A DNA stretch of 64,000 bases from G965230615 sp965230615 (GTDB lineage Bacteria > Pseudomonadota > Gammaproteobacteria > HTCC5015): the NCBI GenBank assembly GCA_965230615.1, contig OZ246012.1:1364001-1428000 (forward strand), in the 5' to 3' direction. A model generated the notes under the pieces. That model worked only from the letters and a program-made list of their open reading frames with translations. It was not told where the DNA came from and searched no databases. Positions 44,424 to 52,897 of the stretch are shown piece by piece. The position numbers and the translations under genes are program-made. Every line of letters begins with the position of its first letter. The stretch's first letter is position 1.

Positions 44424-46526
44424 TTGGCCGCCGATATAACACCACGACTGCTCATCATTGAGGGATCAGCAAATGAAGCCGAAGCGTTTGTTGCTGCACT
44501 CAAAGCAGCCGGTATGTCAGTCCGCGCGCATATCTTTGCCGATGCTGATGAATTAGAGACTGTTATTGAAAGCCACTCACCCAATATTGTGTTACTCGAT
44601 CAGGGCCACCCGGAGATTAAACTCAGCGAGGTTCTAAAGCGCTTAAAAGCAGCCACAACACCCGCCGCATTGATATTAATGTGTGAACGCCTGGATCAAA
44701 TTAACCCAGCCCTGGCGATTGAGTCAGGCGCACGTGATAGAGTTCTGAAGAAAGATCATAAGCATTTAAAAGCCGTGGTCAGCCGCGAGCTCGGCTATAT
44801 TGCTGCGCTAAGCCGACAGCAAAAGCTGGAGAAAATGTACCATGAGAGTGAGGTACGCTGCCAAACATTGATGGATCATTCACGCGATGCGATTGCCTAT
44901 GTTCATCAGGGTATGCATATTTACGCAAATGAAGCCTACCTGGAAATGTTTGGCTTCGAGGGCTTTGATGATATAGAAGGTCTGCCGATTATGGACCTGA
45001 TTGTCGCGCACCGGCAGGAAGAATTTAAAAACTTTTTGCGCAAGCTCGATACTCATGAAGGTAAAAAGCCCCAATTAGAAACCGAATTCAAAGATCACCG
45101 TGATGAAATGTTCACTGGCAACGTGGAATTTAGTGAAGCCAGCATTGAAGGCGAGCCCTGCACCCAGATCGTGATTCGTCAACCTGACGAGGTTGACACC
45201 AGTGCACTTGAAGAGCAAATCAATCAATTAAGCAAGCTAGACCCGCTCACCAGCTTGCTTAACCGACAGTCATTTCTTGAAGAATTTGATAAAGCCATCG
45301 CCAGTGTCAGTAGCAATAAACATTTCTCCTTATTCCAGGTAGGTCTGGAAAACTTCAAAGAAATTCAAGAGCTGGTCGGCTTGGTGGGCAGTGACCAGGT
45401 TATCGCAGAAATTGCAGGCGTCATTAAAAGCAAACTCGATAGCCAAGATATTGCCGGTCGTTATGAAGGCAGTAAATACCTGATCTTATCGCATGCCTCA
45501 ACAGACAAAGATATCAATAAAGCGGCACAAACCATTATTAGCGCCATTGATAACCACATGTGTGATATTGGCGGCAAATCAGTACACCCTAAATGTCATA
45601 TTGGTGTGAGCATTATTGATGATGAATCACTGGACGTGAATGAAGTCATGTCCAGAGCACAAAAAGCGTTTAGCGAAGCGAAAGAGCGTGATGATGATAG
45701 CCAGCGCCTGAGCATCTATGTGCCGAAAGAAGGTGAGATGACCCAGAAGCAGCTGGATGCCAACTGGATTAAACGCATTAAAACTGCGCTCGATAGCGGC
45801 AATATCTTCCTGCTGTATCAACCCATTGTACAGCTCGATGGCACTGAAGTTGAGCGCTATGAAGTATTTATGCAAATGCAGGATGAGCAAGGCGAGCGTG
45901 TGCCTGCCGGTGAATTTTTACCGGCCGCCGAACGCACAGGCATGTCAAAAATACTCGATCGCTGGGTGATTAACAAAGCGCTCGAACAGCTGATGAGCCG
46001 AATCGCTGTGCACCCAGAAACGATTTTTGTAATTAAACTCACCGGTGGCTCACTCGGCGATATGGAATTATTTCGCTGGATTAGTGATAAGCTCAAAGCC
46101 CGCAAAGTACCGAAGGGCCGACTGATTTTCGAAGTCAAAGAAGAAGCCGTGGTCTCGCACTTAAAACAAGCGCAAGCGTTTGCCACATTGCTCAAAACCA
46201 TTCAATGTGGTTTTGCGATTGATGACTTCGGTAAAGGCAAAGACCCTTTCAAACTGGTCGAACTGGTACCGGCCGATTATCTCAAATTTCACAAAGACTT
46301 TAGTAAAGACTTATTTACCAATCAGCAAAACCAGGAAACTTTAAGAGAAATCTCCGAAAAAGCTCGCGAGTTGAAAAAGCACACCATTGTGCAGCATGTT
46401 GAAGATGCAGCGACCTTGTCGGTGTTATGGAGCATTGGTAATGACTTTATCCAGGGCAACTTCTTCCAAGGGCCGAGTGAAGAGACTGATTACGACTTCT
46501 CAAATGACTTTTCGATTGGTATCTAG
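44424..46526 (+). CDS. fimX: FimX-type c-di-GMP receptor (REC-PAS-GGDEF-EAL, degenerate)
   Basis: 700 residues. A receiver-like domain (about 1-130) that lacks a clear phospho-Asp cluster is followed by a PAS domain (about 140-265, DHSRDAIAYVHQGMHIYANE). The GGDEF domain has YEGSK where GGDEF should be, and the EAL domain has EVF in place of EAL; both are thus probably inactive, as in Pseudomonas FimX. The extended similarity to FimX, including the DYDFS tail, makes the call strong. FimX binds c-di-GMP through its EAL domain and drives type IV pilus assembly via PilZ/PilB at the cell pole. The start is TTG with GGGAG 6 bases upstream. It is monocistronic, with a strong bidirectional terminator. 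Confidence 0.88.
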   Translation: MAADITPRLLIIEGSANEAEAFVAALKAAGMSVRAHIFADADELETVIESHSPNIVLLDQGHPEIKLSEVLKRLKAATTPAALILMCERLDQINPALAIESGARDRVLKKDHKHLKAVVSRELGYIAALSRQQKLEKMYHESEVRCQTLMDHSRDAIAYVHQGMHIYANEAYLEMFGFEGFDDIEGLPIMDLIVAHRQEEFKNFLRKLDTHEGKKPQLETEFKDHRDEMFTGNVEFSEASIEGEPCTQIVIRQPDEVDTSALEEQINQLSKLDPLTSLLNRQSFLEEFDKAIASVSSNKHFSLFQVGLENFKEIQELVGLVGSDQVIAEIAGVIKSKLDSQDIAGRYEGSKYLILSHASTDKDINKAAQTIISAIDNHMCDIGGKSVHPKCHIGVSIIDDESLDVNEVMSRAQKAFSEAKERDDDSQRLSIYVPKEGEMTQKQLDANWIKRIKTALDSGNIFLLYQPIVQLDGTEVERYEVFMQMQDEQGERVPAGEFLPAAERTGMSKILDRWVINKALEQLMSRIAVHPETIFVIKLTGGSLGDMELFRWISDKLKARKVPKGRLIFEVKEEAVVSHLKQAQAFATLLKTIQCGFAIDDFGKGKDPFKLVELVPADYLKFHKDFSKDLFTNQQNQETLREISEKARELKKHTIVQHVEDAATLSVLWSIGNDFIQGNFFQGPSEETDYDFSNDFSIGI

Positions 46527-46545
46527 ATAAACTGCCCCATCAAAA

Positions 46546-46580
46546 AAAACGCCACTCAAACAACAATTGAGTGGCGTTTT
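46546..46580. terminator. Bidirectional intrinsic terminator between fimX and an FG-GAP gene
   Basis: AAAACGCCACTCAA (46546-46559) pairs perfectly over 14 bp with TTGAGTGGCGTTTT (46567-46580) around a 7-base loop. The A-run on one side and T-run on the other make it usable for both fimX and the convergent leftward gene. Confidence 0.9.
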
Positions 46581-46609
46581 AATCTAACCATTATTCATGG
46601 GCTTTTAGA

Positions 46610-48046
46610 CTATTGACAAAACCGGCAACTTTCTACTTCTTGAACCTTATAGCGAAACTGGTTATTACTATTTCTAATATTTTCCAGCCCCATAAGCATA
46701 AACTCCTGCTTGCCATCATTATCAATATCCGCAATCGCCAAGCCAGCATCAGCAGCATACTCACCAACACCAGGTATGAGATTATCTGTAGTCCAATAAG
46801 AGGCTTCACCTTCAAAAAAGTCCCATCCCACATAATATCTGAAACCATTATATATCGAGAGTGGACCTTGGTTTTTCTCATAAGCCATTAGGACCAAGTC
46901 AGGTATGCTATTACCATTCAAGTCGGTAAAATCAACCCCCATACCCTCTGAGGGTGGAACATAACCGATATCGTGCCCTATAGTAATATCACTCCATGAA
47001 CTTGCATAGCCATTACTGTTAAAGTTATAGCCGATACGATAAATAAATCGTTTTGAGGTGTCTGACAGCCCCACCAGAATCACATCAGGCCGTGGATCAC
47101 TATCCATTTGACCAAAAGCAGCACTCGCCCCACTGTAAAAAGCATTGCTTGGCAATGTCTGATCACCGAACAAGGTGGTTGGCCCTACTCTAGTTGGCTT
47201 ACCCGCAGCATCGAGATTCCAGGCAATGCGATAACGAAAATTTTTCTTATCACCACCAGGGTCAAGCTTCATTAGCATCATGTCTGGTCTTGGATCATTA
47301 TCTAAATTACTGATAGTCACACCAGCACCTTCGCCTGCCCAGCCCATACCATCGACTTGATGTGTGCCCGACCAGGATCTGGCCTTACCATAGCTATCGA
47401 TATCCCAACCAACTCTGTAACGAAAGTTATTGCCACGCGCTGGATCATCATAGCTCATCATGACTACATCCATACGTTGTGGATCGCCCCCAATATGCGC
47501 TAAGGCAACATCTGCACCATCTGAGTACAATCCAACACTAGTCACTGTTCTACTGGAAGCAATATTAGGTGAAGTATGATCACCGATTCTAATCTTGCCA
47601 TAATAAGATGTTAAATGCAGACCCTCAACATCTGTCAGCTCAACATATACCTGGTAACGTCTTCCAGCTTCTAAGCGTGGTGTTTCAACCGAAACAATTC
47701 GCTGGTCTCGAATATCCCATTCTTTCCTAGTACCATTACGTCGACAAATAGAGGCGGGGTTACCAACATTCGGCAAAATATCCCGTCTATAACAAACGCT
47801 GAGTAACTGAAAAGGCTTATAGGGTTCATCATCAGCACTGCCCGGCCCATTGAGATCATTATAGGTTGGACCTATTAAGTAAACTTGCAACCTGTCATGG
47901 TTAGAATGCAAAAAAGCACCTCCAGCACTCAAGGTCATATTCCCAGAACCAGACATATTTACCGCTGCTGCACTCCCAGCAAACAAAGCCCCAAGCGCCA
48001 ATATCGTTATATTTACTATTCTTATACTTAAACACCGTATACTCAT
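46610..48046 (-). CDS. Secreted FG-GAP/VCBS-like repeat protein A
   Basis: 478 residues. The signal ends ...GSAAA|VN (cleavage near residue 29). An N-terminal beta-sandwich of about 130 residues (LSAGGAFLHSNHDRLQVYLIG) precedes five repeats of about 60 residues, each with a 'D-D-DPRPDMMLM' or D-DGKQEF calcium-type loop and an FRYRVGWD strand. Five blades suggest a beta-propeller like that of integrin-alpha/FG-GAP proteins. It ends in CRFCQ. AGGAAGG lies 4 bases before the ATG. It is the first of three paralogues in tandem. The ligand is unknown; secretion past the outer membrane is not shown by any motif. Confidence 0.82.
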   Translation of the reverse strand: MSIRCLSIRIVNITILALGALFAGSAAAVNMSGSGNMTLSAGGAFLHSNHDRLQVYLIGPTYNDLNGPGSADDEPYKPFQLLSVCYRRDILPNVGNPASICRRNGTRKEWDIRDQRIVSVETPRLEAGRRYQVYVELTDVEGLHLTSYYGKIRIGDHTSPNIASSRTVTSVGLYSDGADVALAHIGGDPQRMDVVMMSYDDPARGNNFRYRVGWDIDSYGKARSWSGTHQVDGMGWAGEGAGVTISNLDNDPRPDMMLMKLDPGGDKKNFRYRIAWNLDAAGKPTRVGPTTLFGDQTLPSNAFYSGASAAFGQMDSDPRPDVILVGLSDTSKRFIYRIGYNFNSNGYASSWSDITIGHDIGYVPPSEGMGVDFTDLNGNSIPDLVLMAYEKNQGPLSIYNGFRYYVGWDFFEGEASYWTTDNLIPGVGEYAADAGLAIADIDNDGKQEFMLMGLENIRNSNNQFRYKVQEVESCRFCQ

Positions 48047-48358
48047 CACACCTTCCTTCTAAATGAAATTTTCAAACCTTGTTATCAGAGCTTTAAAAAT
48101 CCAATACAGCCCCCCTATCCCACAACGAATACATCAGGATAACAGCAGTATATGCGGTTCAACATCTAACTAAAGTGGTATATATTGACGAGAGATAAAT
48201 TTAAACTTTTATCAAGCAGTGTTTTTGTGGTTGTCTATGAACTATCAACAAAGTTAAATAAATGTGCTATTGACCATCAAAAAATGCCGCCCAGTAAACA
48301 ACTGAGCGGCATTGATATTTTACAAACATTAAAGACAGCTATTGATTAGCTGGCTTGA
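48047..48358. other. Gap between FG-GAP paralogues A and B, including B's terminator
   Basis: This should contain gene A's promoter. AATGCCGCCCAGT (48283-48295) pairs with ACTGAGCGGCATT (48301-48313), with one mismatch that is a G-U pair in the minus-strand RNA. It is followed on the minus strand by TTTTTT and serves paralogue B. The rest is AT-rich. The upstream block shared by B and C was not recognised here. Confidence 0.65.
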
Positions 48359-49486
48359 CTACTCTGGATGGTGCAAGCGATAGCGGAATTCATTATCATA
48401 TTGTTTCTTCTCCAGCGCCATAAAAATCAACTCTTCAGCCCCATCAAAGTCGAGGTCAGCTGCTGCCAAGCCTGCACCTAGCGCCTGAAAGCCTGTGCCC
48501 GGTACGTCTAAACCATTCGGCTGAACATTATAGGCAGTCATAAAATAACCTCGTTTAATATTCTGTGATAAGCCATAATCAATATAATAATGAAAACCAT
48601 TATAGCCAAAAATGCCAGCATTCGGGTCTTTCTCACTATTGAGCATATAAATCAACTCTTGATTGCCATCGTTATTCAAATCAGTCGCGGCTATACCAAT
48701 ACCATCAAACGGAGCTATTGGTAAAAACGCTCGATGATATAAATAGACCGGTATCTTTTTCCAGCGTTCAGGACGCCCATCCGATTTCATATTAAGACCA
48801 ATAACCAAATTAATATCAAATTTAGGTACAGGATGATGGGGATAATTACCAGTCATTCTTATCTCCTTATGATCGACCAGCAATGCCATCACTAAATCGA
48901 CACGCGGATCCGCATCAAGCCTTGCAAATGTAGCGGCCGCCCCAATAATATTGCGTGCATCATCCTCCTCAAACCCGGTAGACGTGGTAAAAACAGGCCC
49001 AACAGATGCAGGCTCACCAGCGCTATTTAGATTCCAAGCCATGCGATAACGAATCTGCCGTTCATGGTTATTATGATTACCGCCAGAATCTACCGCCATT
49101 AGCAACATATCAGGTCTTAGGTGACGATCTAAATTGGTTATCGCAACACCCGCACCTTGACCTTCCCAACCAAAGCCGTCGATTTGTTTAGTATTGGACC
49201 AAGACGAAGGTGCACCATTGGCATCCACATCCCAAGCAATACGATAACGCAGTGAATTAGCCGTTGACGGATCATCATAGCTTAACATCACCAACTCAGG
49301 GCGCATGCTGCTGCCACCTATATGTGCCAGTTCGATATCTGCACCATCGGAATGCCAGCCTTCGCTGGTAATACTATAATAGCCTTGCGCATAAGCCATT
49401 TTGCTCAAAGACGCAACAAACAGCCACAATAGTAACAACAGGCACTTTCGCAGTGCATGCTGTTCAAATATATTCTTCATAGACAT
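48359..49486 (-). CDS. Secreted FG-GAP/VCBS-like repeat protein B
   Basis: 375 residues. The start at 49486 has GGTAGG upstream; a longer frame begins at 49540 but gives no better signal. The signal is KCLLLLLWLFVASLSKMAYA. B lacks the N-terminal sandwich domain of A and C and goes almost directly into the five repeats: IELAHIGGSSMRPELVMLSY, RYRIAWDVDANGAPSSWS, and so on, with the same FG-GAP-like core. It ends ...RYRLHHPE without the CRFC tail. It is the shortest member of the family and probably arose by loss of the N-terminal domain. Confidence 0.82.
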   Translation of the reverse strand: MSMKNIFEQHALRKCLLLLLWLFVASLSKMAYAQGYYSITSEGWHSDGADIELAHIGGSSMRPELVMLSYDDPSTANSLRYRIAWDVDANGAPSSWSNTKQIDGFGWEGQGAGVAITNLDRHLRPDMLLMAVDSGGNHNNHERQIRYRMAWNLNSAGEPASVGPVFTTSTGFEEDDARNIIGAAATFARLDADPRVDLVMALLVDHKEIRMTGNYPHHPVPKFDINLVIGLNMKSDGRPERWKKIPVYLYHRAFLPIAPFDGIGIAATDLNNDGNQELIYMLNSEKDPNAGIFGYNGFHYYIDYGLSQNIKRGYFMTAYNVQPNGLDVPGTGFQALGAGLAAADLDFDGAEELIFMALEKKQYDNEFRYRLHHPE

Positions 49487-49977
49487 TAGACCTACCCTTG
49501 TTATTGTCAAAATAACGTTATATTGACTACTAACAATCAATAAAACGCATCAAGGGATAATTGTAGAACAAGGGGCACTAATGTAAGGCGGTAATGTATT
49601 GACACTTTCTCACAGACATTGAGTTTTTTTATGAATTTATAAAGTATATCAAGAGATACATAGCAATGCTTTAAAGCCTATCAAATGACTATATTATAAG
49701 ATCAAGCCTGAAAACCATTTCAGAGATAACAAAAATAGTCGAATGAGTCGTGGGAGAATGAATGGCAATACATTTGCACCATAGCTGCTCGGCCTTAAAA
49801 CTCGAACAACTATGGCAAATTAGTGTGAAAAGTGACTTGAAAAGAGATCACTTAAAAAATCAGGCTTATTGATACATCAAGTAAGGAATGAACAGCCGGT
49901 AATAGTTATCATTATTGATCACAAACAAAAAAACCGCCCAACCAAAAAGCTGGGCGGTTTTTTAAGCTAAGGCATTA
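49487..49977. other. Upstream region of FG-GAP gene B with a duplicated block, plus C's terminator
   Basis: The block 49599-49839 is a clear relative of 51602-51843. Shared pieces include TTGACACTTTCTCACAGACA, the hairpin CTGAAAACCATTTCAG (49708-49723) and GAGATAACAAAAATAGTCGA. AAAAAACCGCCCA (49928-49940) pairs with TGGGCGGTTTTTT (49951-49963), a strong bidirectional terminator placed just past gene C. Confidence 0.75.
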
Positions 49978-51510
49978 TTAGCAGAATCGGCAACGTACAT
50001 AGTGATGCACACGATAGCGCAGATCATTCGAGCCATTTAAGATATTTTCCATTCCCATCAGCACAAACTCCCCTTCACCATCATGATCAATATCACCAAT
50101 CGCAATGCCTGCACCCAGTGCATATTCACCAACACCACGTACTATATCGTGTTCCAGGCTCCACCTGGAAGGCTCTCCATCGACCAAGTCCCACCCTATA
50201 AAATAATTGAACCCATTATAAATAGAGAGAAAGTTTTCATATGCAAGATGAGACGTTAAAACCAGATCAGGTATACCATTACCATTTAAATCGGCAATAT
50301 CAACGCCCATACCTTCTGCTTCATTGTAATATTTAAAAAAATCACCAAGGTCATGCTCAACAGGCACGGCATCAATGTTATCGTATTGCTTAATATCACT
50401 CCATGAACTTGCATAACCGTTACTATTAAAATTATAACCAATCAAATACTTAAAACGACTTGCTTGACTCTCAGCCTCATTTGTCAAACCCACCAATATC
50501 ACATCAGGCCGGGGGTCACTATCCATCTGACCAAAAGCAGCACTCGCACTATTAAATGAAACAGGTGGCAATTTCCGAGTATCTAATACTGTTGCAGGCC
50601 CGACAGCACTTGGCTTACCCGCAGCATCGAGATTCCAAGCAATACGGTAGCGAAAAGTTTTATGAGCACCGCCCGGGTCAATTGCCATCAACATCATATC
50701 TGGCCTTGGATTATTGTCTAAGTTACCAAGAGTGGCACCCGCACCTTCACCTTTCCAACCCAGACCGGCGACTTGATGTATGCCAGACCAGGATTGTGCT
50801 CTACCATGCGCATTCACATCCCAACCCACTCTATATCGAAAACTATTGCTACCTTCAGGATCATCATAGCTCATCATCACCATATCCAAACGTTGTGCAT
50901 CACCGCCAATATTCGCCAAAGCCACATCGGCACCATTAGCAAACCAGCCCGTGCCTGCAACAGTATACGGTGCAATATTCGGCGAAGGATCTGAGCCTTC
51001 CTTCATTACACCATAAAAAGTTGTATGATGAGACCTAGCAGTATCTGTCAATTGCACAAATACTTGATAATCCTCACGCCCGGGTGCAGATAAATACGTA
51101 TCAATAGCAACAACATCCTGATCACCCAAAGCTTGTTGAATCTTCTCCTGATACTGCCCTATTCGGCAAACCACGGTACGTTTAGACGGATGAAATAACG
51201 TTGCTTTCCTAAGACATATAGTCACTACATCAAAACGCCTATAGGTTGATGTGGGGTCATTGTTAACAATATTGTATTCGGGCCTGATCAAATAAACCTG
51301 TAAACGGTCATTTGTAGAATGCAAAAATGCCCCGCCACTACTAAGATTCATATTATCAATCCCATCGGTGGCCATATTAAGTGCTGAAGCACTTCCTGAA
51401 AAAAAAGCGCTTAATGCTAATATATATACTGGCAACACTTTTACGAAACGAGTAACAAACCAATACTCAATACCCACACTCGTTATTTTATTGAAAAACC
51501 ACTTGCCCAT
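49978..51510 (-). CDS. Secreted FG-GAP/VCBS-like repeat protein C
   Basis: 510 residues. The start at 51510 has AGGGG 6 bases upstream; a longer frame from 51537 adds nine residues. A signal (LPVYILALSAFFSGSASA) leads to the same N-terminal sandwich as A (LSSGGAFLHSTNDRLQVYLI), then five repeats with FRYRVGWDVN, LDNNPRPDMMLMAID, IADLNGNGIPDLVL and IGDIDHDGEGEFVLMGME. It ends HHYVRCRFC, matching A's CRFCQ tail. It is closest to A. Secretion to the periplasm is clear; final location is unknown. Confidence 0.82.
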   Translation of the reverse strand: MGKWFFNKITSVGIEYWFVTRFVKVLPVYILALSAFFSGSASALNMATDGIDNMNLSSGGAFLHSTNDRLQVYLIRPEYNIVNNDPTSTYRRFDVVTICLRKATLFHPSKRTVVCRIGQYQEKIQQALGDQDVVAIDTYLSAPGREDYQVFVQLTDTARSHHTTFYGVMKEGSDPSPNIAPYTVAGTGWFANGADVALANIGGDAQRLDMVMMSYDDPEGSNSFRYRVGWDVNAHGRAQSWSGIHQVAGLGWKGEGAGATLGNLDNNPRPDMMLMAIDPGGAHKTFRYRIAWNLDAAGKPSAVGPATVLDTRKLPPVSFNSASAAFGQMDSDPRPDVILVGLTNEAESQASRFKYLIGYNFNSNGYASSWSDIKQYDNIDAVPVEHDLGDFFKYYNEAEGMGVDIADLNGNGIPDLVLTSHLAYENFLSIYNGFNYFIGWDLVDGEPSRWSLEHDIVRGVGEYALGAGIAIGDIDHDGEGEFVLMGMENILNGSNDLRYRVHHYVRCRFC

Positions 51511-51888
51511 TAAATTCCCCTTTTTAAACACACACATTAAAAAACGACATACAAAGAGGGTAGAGTGTAAATTAGGTCACTTAACGGTCAAAAAAAACGT
51601 GTTGACACTTTCTCACAGACATTGCGCTTTTTTAAAAATTTGTAAAGTACATCAAGAGATAAATGACAAAGTTTTAAAGCTTACCAAGTAATTGTCTAAT
51701 CAAGGAAAACCTGAAAACCATTTCAGAGATAACAAAAATAGTCGAATTAAATCGCGAGAAGATGCGTTGTAATAGAATTGCAACATGACTGCTCGACTTT
51801 AAAGCTCGAACAGCCATAGTTAGTTAGTGCAAAAGGTTACTCAAGCAGCCAGACTCATTGTCAATTATGTAAGGAATCCATATTTAGC
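51511..51888. other. Upstream region of FG-GAP gene C with the second duplicated block
   Basis: 51602-51843 is related to the block upstream of gene B, with the same hairpin CTGAAAACCATTTCAG at 51711-51726. It begins about 90 bases before gene C's start, as the other begins about 110 before B's. It likely contains the shared promoter. No gene is seen. Confidence 0.6.
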
Positions 51889-52764
51889 TTATGTGCTTTT
51901 TCGCAAAGCCTCGATACGCTCATCCAATGGCGGGTGACTCATAAATAATTTTTGAATACCGCCACCACCGGAGATACCAAACGCAGCCAATTGGTCTGGC
52001 AAGGCCGCAGGTTGTCGCCCTTGTAAACGTTGTAATGCGGCAATCATTTTATGTTTACCGGCTAATGCGGCCCCACCGGCATCAGCACGGTACTCACGTT
52101 GCCGTGAAAACCACATCACGATAATGCTGGCTAAAAAGGCCAGGATAATTTCCGTGATAATCACCGTGATATAAAACGCCGGGCCATGACCACGTTCTAC
52201 CTTAAAGACCACTCGATCGACCAGGTGGCCAATAATGCGTGAGAGGAACATCACAAAGGTATTAACCACACCTTGGATTAAGGCCAAGGTCACCATATCA
52301 CCGTTAGCAACATGACTGACCTCATGCGCCAGTACGGCCTCGACTTCATCCTGGCTCATTTGCTGCATTAAGCCAGTGCTCACAGCAACCAAGGCATTAT
52401 TACGATTAGCACCTGTCGCAAAAGCATTCATATCGTTCGACTGGTAAATAGCGACCTCTGGCATACCAATACCGGCCTGCTGCGCCTGACGTGCAACTGT
52501 GCTCACTAGCCATTGCTCGGTACTATTGCGGGGTTGGGTAATGACCTGCGCGCCGGTGGAACGCTTAGCCATCCATTTGGAAATAAACAGCGAGATAAAC
52601 GAGCCGCCCATACCAAATACAGCCGCGATCAATAGTACTGCTTGCAGATTTAAATCAACGCCCTGCGCATCCAGCATGCCGCTATAGCCAAAGAAACTCA
52701 GTGCCATACTGAGCACGATCATAATGGCGATATTGGTACCCAAAAACAATAATACTCTGCTCAT
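51889..52764 (-). CDS. htpX: Protease HtpX
   Basis: An inner-membrane zinc metalloprotease that removes misfolded membrane proteins alongside FtsH. 291 residues. N-terminal hydrophobic segments are followed by HEVSH (the zinc site, in VLAHEVSHVANGD), two more membrane segments and the conserved REYRADAGGA glutamate motif. The start at 52764 is chosen because GAGGAG lies just upstream, and it matches E. coli HtpX (MMRIALFLLTN-like MSRVLLFLGTN). Expression is usually CpxR-controlled; no Cpx box was looked for in detail. Confidence 0.95.
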   Translation of the reverse strand: MSRVLLFLGTNIAIMIVLSMALSFFGYSGMLDAQGVDLNLQAVLLIAAVFGMGGSFISLFISKWMAKRSTGAQVITQPRNSTEQWLVSTVARQAQQAGIGMPEVAIYQSNDMNAFATGANRNNALVAVSTGLMQQMSQDEVEAVLAHEVSHVANGDMVTLALIQGVVNTFVMFLSRIIGHLVDRVVFKVERGHGPAFYITVIITEIILAFLASIIVMWFSRQREYRADAGGAALAGKHKMIAALQRLQGRQPAALPDQLAAFGISGGGGIQKLFMSHPPLDERIEALRKST

Positions 52765-52897
52765 AATCTCCTCGTTTAATTGCCTTAGCAATAAAAAAAG
52801 TTATTACCCATTATAATGGAGGCAGCACAACCTTTTTAAAGACTGCACTCCAAAAAAAACTTAGCAAAACCCAAACAACAGGATAAATAACTCAGGT

